From: Microbacterium sp. Marseille-Q6648
GTDB lineage: Bacteria > Actinomycetota > Actinomycetes > Actinomycetales > Microbacteriaceae
Length of the DNA: 64,000 nucleotides
Assembly: GCF_943181415.1 (NCBI RefSeq)
Contig: NZ_CALPBZ010000003.1
Span: forward strand, 310,001-374,000
Direction of reading: 5' to 3'
Shown: positions 37,522 through 46,157 of the stretch, one piece after another
Layout of the letters: every line of letters begins with the position of its first letter
How positions within the stretch are numbered: position 1 is the first letter of the stretch
Program-made: the position numbers and the translations under genes
Notes under the pieces: generated by a model
Database searches by the model: none
Told to the model about the DNA's origin: nothing
Seen by the model: only the letters and a program-made list of their open reading frames with translations

Positions 37522-38844
37522 GTGAGTCCTGTGACTGAGGTCTCGATGCGCGCCGCGCGTCCGAGAACGGTCTTCGCACTCTTCGCCCTGTTCCTGGTGC
37601 TCCTCGGGATCTTCGCGACGTCGGCGCCCGCCTTCGCCGCCGAGGACGACCCGTACCGCATCAGCGGCAACGTGCAGCTCGACGGGGAGCCGCTCGAAGG
37701 AGTGAGGCTCACCATCGACGGTCCCGGCGGGCTGCAGGAGGTCGAGACCGACGAGAACGGGCAGTGGCGCGTGGGCGTCCCCGAACGGGGCGAGGAGTAC
37801 GTCATCACGCTCGACGAGAACACGCTCCCCGAGGGCATCGCCGTGGTCGACGACGAGGACGACACCCCCAACGTCAAAGAGGTGGAGATGTCGCAGGGCG
37901 GTCGGGTGACCGTCAACTTCTTCATCGGCGAGGGCGAGCGCAACGTCACCGGCTTCTTCGACCAGCTTGTGCAGCGTCTCGTGCAGGGGATCAGCTTCGG
38001 CCTCATGCTGGCCCTGGCCGCCGTCGGCCTCACCCTGGTCTACGGCACGACCGGCATCTCGAACTTCGCGCATGGCGAGATGGTGACCTTCGGCGCCGTC
38101 GCCGCCCTGATCCTGGTGGGGCCGGCGAGCCTCGCCCTGCCGTGGTGGCTCGGCTTCCCCGTGGCGGTGATCCTCAGCGCCGTGCTGGGACTCGTCCTCG
38201 ACATGATCATCTGGCGACCCCTGCGTCGTCGTCGTGTCGGGGTCGTCCAGCTGATGATCGTCTCGATCGGCCTTTCGCTGGCGATGCGCTACCTGTTCCA
38301 GTTCTTCATCGGCGGCGGCACGGCACAGCTGCCCTTCTCGTCGACGCCGAAGATCCCGCTGTTCGGGGTCGTGCAGATGAGCGTCATCGACATGGTGTCG
38401 ATCGGCATCTCGATCGTCGTGATCGTCGCCTTCGCCCTGTGGCTGACCCGCTCCAAGCTCGGCAAGGCGACGCGGGCGATCTCGGACAATCCGTCGCTGG
38501 CCGCGGCGTCCGGCATCGACGTCGACGCCGTCGTGCGGGTGGTGTGGATCGTCGCGGGGGGTCTGGCCGGCCTCGCGGGCGTGCTCTACGCGTACTACCG
38601 TCCCGGCATCCGATGGGACATGGGTGCGCAGGTGCTGCTGCTCATGTTCGCCGCGGTCGTCCTCGGCGGTCTCGGCACGGCGTACGGCGCCCTCGTCGGA
38701 GCGCTGATCGTCGGCATCCTCGTCGAGGCGTCGAGCCTGTGGATCCCGGCGGACCTGAAGTTCGCCAGCGCGCTGTTCATCCTCATCGTGATCCTGCTGT
38801 TCCGGCCACAGGGCATCCTCGGCCGGCGCGAGAGAATAGGTTAG
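37522..38844 (+). CDS. livH: Branched-chain amino-acid-type ABC permease LivH with extracytoplasmic N-terminal domain
   Basis: Permease of 440 residues. The first 40 are a signal-like helix (FALFALFLVLLGIFATSAPAFA), then about 110 residues form a beta-rich carboxypeptidase-regulatory-like domain (ISGNVQLDGEPLEGVRLTIDG). The LivH core follows from about residue 150 with eight hydrophobic helices, GTTGISNFAHGEMVTFGA and RAISDNPSLAAASGIDVD. Normal LivH has no such domain, so this is a fusion. GTG preceded by GGGAGG. First gene of livHMGF. Confidence 0.92.
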   Translation: MSPVTEVSMRAARPRTVFALFALFLVLLGIFATSAPAFAAEDDPYRISGNVQLDGEPLEGVRLTIDGPGGLQEVETDENGQWRVGVPERGEEYVITLDENTLPEGIAVVDDEDDTPNVKEVEMSQGGRVTVNFFIGEGERNVTGFFDQLVQRLVQGISFGLMLALAAVGLTLVYGTTGISNFAHGEMVTFGAVAALILVGPASLALPWWLGFPVAVILSAVLGLVLDMIIWRPLRRRRVGVVQLMIVSIGLSLAMRYLFQFFIGGGTAQLPFSSTPKIPLFGVVQMSVIDMVSIGISIVVIVAFALWLTRSKLGKATRAISDNPSLAAASGIDVDAVVRVVWIVAGGLAGLAGVLYAYYRPGIRWDMGAQVLLLMFAAVVLGGLGTAYGALVGALIVGILVEASSLWIPADLKFASALFILIVILLFRPQGILGRRERIG

Positions 38845-38852
38845 GCGAACCC

Positions 38853-39833
38853 ATGGACTGGTTGCAGATTCTCTCCAACTCCGCCTCGTCGATCCTGAGC
38901 CCGGCGACGATGGGCTACGCCCTCGCCGCACTGGGTCTCGCGATGCACTTCGGCTACGCGGGCCTGATCAACATGGGCATCGCGGGCTTCATGGCCATCG
39001 GCGCCTACGGCTACGCGATCTCGATCCTCACCTTCGGGCTGCCGTGGTGGCTCGCGGCGATCCTCGGGCTCGTGGCTGCGGCGATCTTCGCGCTCATCCT
39101 CGGCATCCCGACGCTGCGACTGCGCGGCGACTACCTCGCGATCGTCACGATCGCCGCCGCCGAGGTGCTGCGCCTGCTGTTCCTCACGACGGCCTTCGAC
39201 GACGTGACGGGTTCGGCTGACGGCCTGAGCGGGTACCACGCCAGCTTCCGCGCATCCAACCCGATCCCCGACGGCATCTACGGGTTCGGTCCGTGGACCT
39301 ACAACGAGACGCAGTGGTGGGTGCGCATCATGGGCGTCATCACGATCGCGATCGCGGCGCTCGTGGTGTGGATGCTGACGCACAGCCCCTGGGGACGTGC
39401 GCTCAAGGGCATCCGCGAGGACGAGGACGCCGTGCGCTCGCTCGGCAAGAACGTCTACGCGTACAAGATGCAGTCCCTGGTCCTCGGCGGGGTGATCGCC
39501 GCGGCGGGAGGGATCGTCTACGCCTTGCCGGCGGCGATCAGCCCCGGCGTCTATGTGACCTCGCTGACGTTCTTCGTCTGGACGGCTCTGCTGCTGGGCG
39601 GCGCGGCGACGGTCTTCGGACCGCTGCTCGGATCGCTCATCTTCTGGGTGCTGCAGACGTTCCTCTCGAACGTGCTCCCCGCTCTGGCGTCGGCCGGCCT
39701 GCTGTTCGGCATGTCGTCGATCCAGGCGGCCACACTGCGGTTCATCCTCGTCGGCGTCGCGCTGATGCTGCTGGTGATCTTCATGCCGCAGGGGCTGCTC
39801 GGAAACAAGAAGGAGCTGACCTTTGTCAAGTGA
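38853..39833 (+). CDS. livM: Branched-chain amino-acid-type ABC permease LivM
   Basis: Second membrane subunit, 326 residues, about nine hydrophobic helices. HFGYAGLINMGIAGFMAIGAYGYA near residues 30-53, PTLRLRGDYLAIVTIAAAEVLRL near 85-107 and GRALKGIREDEDAVRSLGKNVYAYKMQS near 178-205 are the LivM signatures; the last is the coupling loop for the ATPases. Eight bases after livH. The livG TTG start lies 11 bases inside its 3' end. Confidence 0.94.
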   Translation: MDWLQILSNSASSILSPATMGYALAALGLAMHFGYAGLINMGIAGFMAIGAYGYAISILTFGLPWWLAAILGLVAAAIFALILGIPTLRLRGDYLAIVTIAAAEVLRLLFLTTAFDDVTGSADGLSGYHASFRASNPIPDGIYGFGPWTYNETQWWVRIMGVITIAIAALVVWMLTHSPWGRALKGIREDEDAVRSLGKNVYAYKMQSLVLGGVIAAAGGIVYALPAAISPGVYVTSLTFFVWTALLLGGAATVFGPLLGSLIFWVLQTFLSNVLPALASAGLLFGMSSIQAATLRFILVGVALMLLVIFMPQGLLGNKKELTFVK

Positions 39834-40854
39834 CTCCGCCTACGAGGCTCCGGCCGAGCCGCCGACGTCGACCGCGCCGGTCGCCCGGCCCAAGACCACG
39901 GGCCTGCACAAGGGCGACGCCGCACCCGGATGCGCCAAGATCGACCCGATCATCATCGCCCACGGCGTGCGTCGCTCGTTCGGCGGCGTGCACGCCGTCG
40001 ACGTCGACCACCTCGAGGTCCCCCGCGGCGCCATCACCGCGCTCATCGGCCCGAACGGCGCCGGCAAGACCACCCTGTTCAACCTGCTGACCGGGTTCGA
40101 CAAGCCCAACGAGGGCACGTGGAGCTACGACGGCAAGGACCTCTCGGGCGTCCCCGCGTACAAGGTCTCGCGGATGGGACTCGTGCGCACGTTCCAGCTC
40201 ACCAAGGCGCTGGGACTGCTCACGGTGCTCGAGAACATGAAACTCGGCGCGAAGGACCAGCGCGGCGAGAAGTTCTTCGCCAGCCTCATCCCGGCGCTGT
40301 GGCGCAAGCAGGACCAGGCGCTCGAGACGCGGGCGATGCAGATCCTCAGGAAGTTCAAGCTCGACACGAAGGCGTCCGACTTCGCCGCCAGCCTCTCGGG
40401 CGGCCAGCGGAAGCTCCTCGAGATGGCGCGCTCCCTCATGACCGAGCCGACGCTGGTCATGCTCGACGAGCCGATGGCCGGGGTCAACCCGGCCCTCACG
40501 CAGTCGCTGCTGGACCACATCCTCGACCTCAAGGACGAGGGCATGACGGTGCTGTTCGTCGAGCACGACATGCACATGGTCCGCCACATCGCCGACTGGG
40601 TGGTCGTGATGGCCGAGGGCCGCATCGTCGCGGAGGGCGACCCGTACAGCGTCATGCGCGACCCCGCCGTGATCGACGCCTACCTCGGGGCCCACCAAGA
40701 GGTCGACCTCGGTGTCGTGACAGGACGCATCGACGTCGTCGATGCGGACCGGACGACGGATGCCGCGGCATCCGCTCGGGCCAGCGCAGACCAGATCGAG
40801 GCCGAAGCCGCCGCCGAACTCGAGTCCGAAGAGAAGCAGGGGGACGCGAAGTGA
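39823..40854 (+). CDS. livG: Branched-chain amino-acid-type ABC ATP-binding protein LivG
   Basis: ATPase of 343 residues. After a 45-residue N-terminal extension come GVRRSFGGVHAV, Walker A GPNGAGKTT (about 68-76), signature LSGGQRKLLEMARSL (about 193-207), Walker B TLVMLDEPMAGVNP and FVEHDMHMV. A 55-residue Ala/Glu/Asp-rich tail is extra. The start is TTG, supported by AAGGAG nine bases upstream inside livM; no ATG or GTG fits. Overlaps livM by 11 bases and livF by 4. Confidence 0.94.
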   Translation: MSSDSAYEAPAEPPTSTAPVARPKTTGLHKGDAAPGCAKIDPIIIAHGVRRSFGGVHAVDVDHLEVPRGAITALIGPNGAGKTTLFNLLTGFDKPNEGTWSYDGKDLSGVPAYKVSRMGLVRTFQLTKALGLLTVLENMKLGAKDQRGEKFFASLIPALWRKQDQALETRAMQILRKFKLDTKASDFAASLSGGQRKLLEMARSLMTEPTLVMLDEPMAGVNPALTQSLLDHILDLKDEGMTVLFVEHDMHMVRHIADWVVVMAEGRIVAEGDPYSVMRDPAVIDAYLGAHQEVDLGVVTGRIDVVDADRTTDAAASARASADQIEAEAAAELESEEKQGDAK

Positions 40855-41591
40855 CCAGCGCCACCGCCACCGGGACACCGGTCGTCGTCGTCGAGGACGT
40901 CCACGCGGGCTACCTCCCCGGTGTGAACATCCTCAACGGCTGCAACCTCGTCGCACACAAGGGCGAGCTCATCGGCATCATCGGCCCGAACGGCGCCGGC
41001 AAGTCGACGCTGTTGAAGGCGATCTTCGGGCAGGTCAACGTCCGCGGCGGCGTCGTGACCCTCGAAGGTGACGACATCACCGGGCTCAAGGCCAACCAGC
41101 TCGTCTCACGCGGAGTGGGGTTCATCCCGCAGACCAACAACGTCTTCCCGTCGCTGACGATCGAAGAGAACCTGCAGATGGGGCTGTACCAGCGCCCCTC
41201 CGCGTACGCCGAGCGGCTCGAGTTCGTCACCGGCATCTTCGGCGAGCTGAAGAAGCGCCTGAAGCAGCGCGCCGGCTCGCTCTCGGGCGGCGAGCGGCAG
41301 ATGGTCGCGATGAGCCGCGCACTCATGATGGACCCGAAGGTGCTGCTGCTCGACGAGCCTTCGGCTGGTCTGTCGCCCGTCCGTCAGGACGAGGCGTTCA
41401 TCCGCGTCTCCGAGATCAACAAGGCCGGCGTCACGTGCATCATGGTGGAGCAGAACGCCCGCCGGTGCCTGCAGATCTGCGACCGCGGCTACGTCCTCGA
41501 CCAGGGGCGCGACGCGTACACCGGGTCGGGCCGCGACCTGCTGAACGACCCGAAGGTCACCGAGCTCTACCTCGGCACGCTCGGCACCTGA
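40851..41591 (+). CDS. livF: Branched-chain amino-acid-type ABC ATP-binding protein LivF
   Basis: Second ATPase, 246 residues. Walker A GPNGAGKST (about residues 43-51), signature LSGGERQMVAMSRAL (about 141-155), Walker B KVLLLDEPSAGLSP and MVEQNARRCL follow the LivF pattern. GTGA overlap with livG. Last gene of the operon; a perfect hairpin at 41775-41810 lies 184 bases downstream and can also serve the convergent binding-protein gene. Confidence 0.95.
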   Translation: MTSATATGTPVVVVEDVHAGYLPGVNILNGCNLVAHKGELIGIIGPNGAGKSTLLKAIFGQVNVRGGVVTLEGDDITGLKANQLVSRGVGFIPQTNNVFPSLTIEENLQMGLYQRPSAYAERLEFVTGIFGELKKRLKQRAGSLSGGERQMVAMSRALMMDPKVLLLDEPSAGLSPVRQDEAFIRVSEINKAGVTCIMVEQNARRCLQICDRGYVLDQGRDAYTGSGRDLLNDPKVTELYLGTLGT

Positions 41592-41650
41592 CCACCCCGC
41601 CGCGCGGGGCGGGTGGTCGGGCACACGCCAGGCCAGGCCGGGGCGCCGAG

Positions 41651-41723
41651 CCGGGGCGCGTGCGCACGCGGCACACGCGTGCGTGATTCCCCCGCACGCC
41701 GGGGGCGCGTGCGCACGCGGCAC
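41651..41723. repeat. Direct repeat of a palindromic CGCGTGCGCACGCG block
   Basis: A stretch of about 22 bases containing the perfect 14-bp palindrome CGCGTGCGCACGCG followed by GCAC occurs at about 41653-41674 and again at about 41702-41723, in the gap between livF and the shared terminator. The interval contains further CGCGTGCG/CGCACGC fragments. No gene is seen here. Confidence 0.7.
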
Positions 41724-41774
41724 CCCGGCGCCCACCGGCGAAACCAGCGCCGGCGGAGCACGGCCGCCGCATGA

Positions 41775-41810
41775 GTGAGGGCCCCGGATCCGAAGATCCG
41801 GGGCCCTCAC
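41775..41810. terminator. Bidirectional hairpin terminator between livF and livJ
   Basis: Perfect 16-bp stem (GTGAGGGCCCCGGATC on the left) with a CGAA tetraloop. It sits 20 bases after the livJ stop on the minus strand and downstream of livF on the plus strand. No T-run on either side. Confidence 0.9.
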
Positions 41811-41830
41811 GGTGTCAGCGCGAGAGGTGC

Positions 41831-43114
41831 TCAGCCCTCGTACGCGACGTAGTTGTTGTCCTCGCCGTACTCGTAGATCCCGATCGACGCCTCGGTCGGG
41901 TCGCCGACCTCGTCGAAGGTGATCGGACCCGAGATGCCGTCGTAGTCGGCGACGCCGCCTCCGACGATGATCTCGGCGCACGCGGCGTAGGTGTCGCACT
42001 TCTCACCCTCGCCCGAGCCGCCCGAGACCTCGATGAGCTTCTCGGCGATGGCCGCCGGGTCGTTCGAGGCTGCGGCCAGCGACGCGAGCGCCAGCAGCAC
42101 GGTGGCGTCGAACGACTCCGCCGCGTAGCTGTACTCGGTCAGCGGGTCGTCGCCCTCTTCTTCGAGGAAGGCGTCGAGCTCCGACGTGAAGTCGGTCAGG
42201 GTGTCGATCGACAGACCGGGCAGGGTGCCCTTGGCGCCGGTCAGCGAGCCCTCGGGAAGGTCCTCCCCGAAGTTCGACAGGTTGCCGTCGACGAAGTAGA
42301 GCTTCTCGCCGGGGAACTCGCCGAGCAGGCTCGGAAGGATCGTGGCGACCTCTTCGAACGTGATCAGGGCGATCGCGTCGGGATCGGCCGCGACGACCTC
42401 GCTGATCTGCGCGTCGAACGTGGTGTCGCCGGTGTTGTACGTGGGCGCTGCCACGACCTCGCCGCCGGCTGCCTCGAACGCCTCGGTGACGTAACGGGCC
42501 AGGCCCGTGCCGTACGAGTCGTTCAGCACGATCATGCCGAGGGTCTGGTTGCCGTCCTCGGCGATCAGGTTGCCGAGCACGTCGCCCTGCAGCACGTCCG
42601 AGGGCGCGGTGCGGAAGTACAGCCCGTTGTCCTCGTAGGTGGTGAAGGCGTCCGAGGTGTTGGCCGGCGAGAACTGGATGACGCCGGCGCCGACGAGCTG
42701 GTCGATGAACTGCAGCGACGTGCCCGAGGATGCCGCGCCGATCACGGCCGAGACGTCCTCGCCCAGGAGGCGGGGGATCTCGGTCTCGTACGCCTTGTTG
42801 TCGGTGTCGCCGGAGTCGCCGTAGACGACCTCGATGTCGAGTCCGGTCTCTTCGGACACCTCGTTGATCTGCGCCGCAGCGAAGGCGACGCCGGCCTCTT
42901 CGGGCGGACCGAGGAAGGCCAGGTTTCCGGTCTGGGGCAGGGCCGTGCCGATCTTGAGACTGATCTCGTCCATCGGCTCCGCGGGACCGTCGGAGTCATC
43001 CGTGCCACCGCCGCCGTTGGTCGAGCTGCAGCCGGCCAGGATGAGTGCGCTGACGCCGACCGCGGCGATGCCGCCGAGGAACTTGCCGGCGCGAGAACGT
43101 GTGAAGACGCTCAT
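41831..43114 (-). CDS. livJ: Branched-chain amino-acid-type ABC substrate-binding lipoprotein
   Basis: Extracytoplasmic binding protein of 427 residues. Signal peptide with lipobox LAGC (Cys29) and a Gly/Asp linker, then a type I periplasmic-binding fold: KIGTALPQTGNLAFLGPPEEAGV, AVIGAASSGTSLQFIDQLVGAG, NDSYGTGLARYVTEAF and LPGLSIDTLTDF. The ligand-contact SSGTS motif is present. AAGGAG precedes the ATG. It is convergent with livHMGF rather than part of it, so supply of the binding protein is set by a separate promoter. Ligand (Leu/Ile/Val, amide or urea) is not proven. Confidence 0.93.
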   Translation of the reverse strand: MSVFTRSRAGKFLGGIAAVGVSALILAGCSSTNGGGGTDDSDGPAEPMDEISLKIGTALPQTGNLAFLGPPEEAGVAFAAAQINEVSEETGLDIEVVYGDSGDTDNKAYETEIPRLLGEDVSAVIGAASSGTSLQFIDQLVGAGVIQFSPANTSDAFTTYEDNGLYFRTAPSDVLQGDVLGNLIAEDGNQTLGMIVLNDSYGTGLARYVTEAFEAAGGEVVAAPTYNTGDTTFDAQISEVVAADPDAIALITFEEVATILPSLLGEFPGEKLYFVDGNLSNFGEDLPEGSLTGAKGTLPGLSIDTLTDFTSELDAFLEEEGDDPLTEYSYAAESFDATVLLALASLAAASNDPAAIAEKLIEVSGGSGEGEKCDTYAACAEIIVGGGVADYDGISGPITFDEVGDPTEASIGIYEYGEDNNYVAYEG

Positions 43115-43252
43115 TGTGCTCCTTGCTGTGTGTGAGTCGGGCAGGCCCGAGGGCCCCCAGTTCCCCTAAACCTAGCCCTGGGAGCGTCTCGCGAATGTTG
43201 CCATTCGTTAACGATGTGTAACGGACCCGAAAGCCTCACCGGCGGCCCCTGC

Positions 43253-43269
43253 ATACCCCTGAGGCGTAT
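43253..43269. promoter_or_regulatory. CsoR-type operator 1 upstream of copZ
   Basis: ATACCCCTGAGGCGTAT, an imperfect palindrome of the CsoR type (TACCCC-GGGGTA). Its last TAT begins the -10 box TATACA (43267-43272), placing it in the promoter spacer. Confidence 0.65.
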
Positions 43270-43272
43270 ACA
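43267..43272 (+). promoter_or_regulatory. -10 box for copZ-copA-csoR
   Basis: TATACA, giving a leader of about 43 bases before copZ. Flanked by CsoR-type sites on both sides. Confidence 0.5.
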
Positions 43273-43284
43273 CTCGAGGAGCAG

Positions 43285-43299
43285 TACCCCCAAGGGGTA
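43285..43299. promoter_or_regulatory. CsoR-type operator 2 upstream of copZ
   Basis: TACCCCCAAGGGGTA, a nearly perfect CsoR palindrome just after the expected transcription start, 23 bases before copZ. Confidence 0.75.
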
Positions 43300-43321
43300 T
43301 CCCCGAGCGAAAGGCGAAACG

Positions 43322-43534
43322 ATGACCGAGAAGTACGAGTACCGCGTGACCGGCATGACCTGCGGCCACTGCGAGGCCAGCGTCCGCAGCGAGGTGTCGC
43401 AGCTCACCGGCGTGACCGGGGTCGACGTCAGCGCGAAGACCGGCACGCTCGTGGTCGAGTCCGAGGCGCCCCTGGCCGATGCCGACGTGCTCGCCGCTGT
43501 CGACGAGGCCGGCTACGCGGCGGTCCGGGCCTGA
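43322..43534 (+). CDS. copZ: Copper chaperone, heavy-metal-associated domain
   Basis: HMA-domain protein of 70 residues with the Cu(I)-binding GMTCGHC motif at about residues 11-17. It hands copper to the CopA exporter coded next. GAAAGGCG precedes the ATG. Its stop overlaps the copA ATG by one base, so chaperone and pump are coupled. Expression is expected to rise with copper through the two operator palindromes upstream. Confidence 0.95.
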   Translation: MTEKYEYRVTGMTCGHCEASVRSEVSQLTGVTGVDVSAKTGTLVVESEAPLADADVLAAVDEAGYAAVRA

Positions 43535-45807
43535 TGACCTCTGCGTCCGCGACCGGCGGCGGCCTCGCGGGCGCGCGCGTCGAACTCCAGATCGGAGGCA
43601 TGACGTGCGCGTCGTGTGCGGCGCGCATCGAGAAGAAGCTCAACCGGATGCCGGGGGTTGCGGCATCCGTCAATTACGCGACCGAGAAGGCACTCGTCTC
43701 GGTTCCCCCCGATGTCGACGCCGCCGCGCTCATCGCCGTGGTCGAGAAGACCGGATACACCGCCGCCGTCCCCGCTCCCCCGCGGAGCGAGCCCGCGGCG
43801 GACTCCGCGCCGGCCGAGGACGCCGATCTGACGAGGCTGCGCCAGCGCGTCATCGGGTCGGCGATCCTCTCGGTGCCGGTGATCCTCCTGGCGATGATCC
43901 CCGCACTTCAGTTCACGTACTGGCAGTGGGCGTCGCTGGCGCTGGCCGCCCCCGTCGTGGTGTGGGGGGCGTGGCCCTTCCACCGCGCCGCCGCGGTGAA
44001 TCTGCGCCACGGCGCGGCCACCATGGACACCCTCGTGTCGATGGGGGTCTCGGCCGCCTTCCTGTGGTCGCTCTATGCACTGTTCCTCGGCCACGCCGGG
44101 ATGCCGGGCATGACGCACGCGTTCGAGTGGACGATCCAGCGCTCCGACGGCGCCGGCGACATCTATCTGGAGGTCGCCGCCGGTGTGACGACGTTCGTCC
44201 TCGCCGGACGCTATTTCGAGCTGCGGTCGAAGCGCCGCGCGGGCGCCGCCCTGCGGGCGCTGCTGGACGTCGGCGCGAAAGACGCGGCGGTCCTGCGCGG
44301 CGGCGTCGAGCTGCGGGTTCCCGTGGCCCAGCTGCTCGTCGGCGACGAGTTCGTCGTGCGGCCCGGCGAGAAGATCGCCACCGACGGCGTCGTCGTCTCG
44401 GGATCGTCGGCGGTCGACGCCTCGACGGTCACCGGCGAGTCGGTGCCCGTCGAAGTGGAGCCCGGAGACCCCGTCGTCGGCGCGACGGTCAACGCCGGCG
44501 GCCGGCTGGTCGTCCGCGCGACCCGGGTGGGCGATGACACGCAGCTCGCCCAGATGGCACGGCTGGTCGAGCAGGCGCAGTCGGGCAAGGCCGACGTGCA
44601 GCGGCTGGCCGACCGGATCTCGGGCGTCTTCGTGCCCATCGTCCTGGTCATCGCCCTCGCGGCCCTCGCCGTGTGGCTGCTGCTGGGCTTCCCCGCCGCT
44701 TCGGCCGTGACCGCGGCCGTCACGGTCCTCATCATCGCGTGCCCGTGCGCCCTCGGACTCGCCACGCCGACGGCGCTGCTGGTCGGCACCGGACGGGGCG
44801 CGCAGCTGGGCATCCTCATCCGCGGCCCGGAGATCCTCGAGTCCACCCGCCGGGTCGACACCATCGTGCTCGACAAGACCGGAACCGTCACCACCGGGCG
44901 CATGGCGCTCGTCGACGTCGTCCCGGCCGCCGGTCAGGATCGCGCCGAGCTGCTGCGACGGGCCGGCGCGGTCGAGCACGCCTCGGAGCATCCGATCGCC
45001 CGCGCGATCGCCGACGCCGGCGGCGACCTGCCCGCGGTCGAGGACTTCCGCTCCCACGCCGGCCACGGCGTCACGGGCGTCGTCGAGGGCCATGCGGTCG
45101 TCGTGGGTCGCCGAGCCCTTCTCGCGGAGTGGGCCGTGGCGCTGCCCGCCGATCTCGAGCAGGCGATGACGGATGCCGAGGCGCACGGCCGCACGGCGGT
45201 GGCGGTCGCGTGGGACGGCACGGCTCGCGGTGTCCTCGTCGTGGCCGATCAGGTCAAGCCCACCAGCGCCGAAGCGGTCGCGCAGCTGCGCGCCCTCGGA
45301 CTCGAGCCGGTGCTGCTGACCGGCGACAACGCCACGGCCGCCGCCGCGATCGCACGCCAGGTCGGTATCGACCGGGTCACCGCCGAGGTGCTCCCCGCCG
45401 ACAAGGTCGCCGTGGTGCGGGCGCTGCAGGCCGAGGGACGGACCGTCGCGATGGTCGGGGACGGCGTCAACGACGCCGCCGCGCTCGCGCAGGCCGATCT
45501 CGGCATGGCGATGGGCACCGGCACCGACGCCGCCATCGAGGCCTCCGACATCACGCTCGTGCGGGGCGACCTGCGCAGCGCGGCCGATGCCGTCCGCCTT
45601 TCGCGCGCGACGCTCGGTACGATCAAGACCAATCTGTTCTGGGCTTTCGCCTACAACGTCGCCGCGATCCCGCTCGCGGCGCTCGGGATGCTCAACCCCA
45701 TGATCGCCGGCGCGGCGATGGCGTTCTCGAGCGTGTTCGTCGTCGGCAACAGTCTGCGGCTGCGGCGCTTCCGCAGTCGGAACCTCCCCCGTCAGGAGCA
45801 CTCATGA
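43534..45807 (+). CDS. copA: Copper-translocating P1B-type ATPase
   Basis: Cu(I) exporter of 757 residues. N-terminal metal-binding domain with GMTCASC (22-28), then eight membrane helices. The transport site CPC ([16 protein letters not shown]), TGES (actuator), DKTGT with the phosphorylated Asp447, the SEHPIARAI His-Pro motif and [16 protein letters not shown] are all intact. Late helices carry YN ([14 protein letters not shown]) and [18 protein letters not shown], the Cu(I) subclass signature. Overlaps csoR by 4 bases. Confidence 0.97.
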   Translation: MTSASATGGGLAGARVELQIGGMTCASCAARIEKKLNRMPGVAASVNYATEKALVSVPPDVDAAALIAVVEKTGYTAAVPAPPRSEPAADSAPAEDADLTRLRQRVIGSAILSVPVILLAMIPALQFTYWQWASLALAAPVVVWGAWPFHRAAAVNLRHGAATMDTLVSMGVSAAFLWSLYALFLGHAGMPGMTHAFEWTIQRSDGAGDIYLEVAAGVTTFVLAGRYFELRSKRRAGAALRALLDVGAKDAAVLRGGVELRVPVAQLLVGDEFVVRPGEKIATDGVVVSGSSAVDASTVTGESVPVEVEPGDPVVGATVNAGGRLVVRATRVGDDTQLAQMARLVEQAQSGKADVQRLADRISGVFVPIVLVIALAALAVWLLLGFPAASAVTAAVTVLIIACPCALGLATPTALLVGTGRGAQLGILIRGPEILESTRRVDTIVLDKTGTVTTGRMALVDVVPAAGQDRAELLRRAGAVEHASEHPIARAIADAGGDLPAVEDFRSHAGHGVTGVVEGHAVVVGRRALLAEWAVALPADLEQAMTDAEAHGRTAVAVAWDGTARGVLVVADQVKPTSAEAVAQLRALGLEPVLLTGDNATAAAAIARQVGIDRVTAEVLPADKVAVVRALQAEGRTVAMVGDGVNDAAALAQADLGMAMGTGTDAAIEASDITLVRGDLRSAADAVRLSRATLGTIKTNLFWAFAYNVAAIPLAALGMLNPMIAGAAMAFSSVFVVGNSLRLRRFRSRNLPRQEHS

Positions 45808-46157
45808 CACTCGAAGCACCGGCATCCACCTCGGTCGAGGCATCCGGCCCCGTCGAGGCCGACGCCGAAGAGCACGCCCACCACGGCTACATCACCGACA
45901 AGGCGAAGTACCTCAATCGGCTCAAGCGCATCGAGGGTCAGGCGCGCGGGATCCACAAGATGGTCGAGGACGAGAAGTACTGCATCGACATCCTGACGCA
46001 GGTCTCAGCGCTGACCTCGGCCCTCGAGGCCGTCGCGCTGGGGCTGCTCGACGATCACCTGCGGCACTGCGTGGTCGACGCCGCGCGCACCGGCGGTGCG
46101 GATGCCGAGGCGAAGATCACCGAAGCTTCGCAGGCGATCGCGCGCCTCGTGCGCTGA
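45804..46157 (+). CDS. csoR: Copper-sensing transcriptional repressor, CsoR family
   Basis: All-helical repressor of 117 residues. The Cu(I) ligands are visible as Cys60, His85 and Cys89, with the 25- and 4-residue spacing of the CsoR Cys-His-Cys site. [20 protein letters not shown] is the conserved DNA-side helix. The extra N-terminal 28 residues are Glu/Ala/His-rich (EEHAHHG). Last gene of copZ-copA-csoR, so autoregulated. Its last 41 bases overlap the convergent rarD gene. Confidence 0.95.
   Translation: MTLEAPASTSVEASGPVEADAEEHAHHGYITDKAKYLNRLKRIEGQARGIHKMVEDEKYCIDILTQVSALTSALEAVALGLLDDHLRHCVVDAARTGGADAEAKITEASQAIARLVR

Noticed and set aside
41592-41774. Short open frames after livF.
   Set aside because: They are made of the CGCGTGCG repeats, lack ribosome sites and show no protein-like composition.
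43513-45801. Very long open frame antisense to copA (over 700 codons).
   Set aside because: High-GC codon bias keeps the opposite frame open; the copA frame has every P-type ATPase motif and the antisense product is low-complexity with no known domain.
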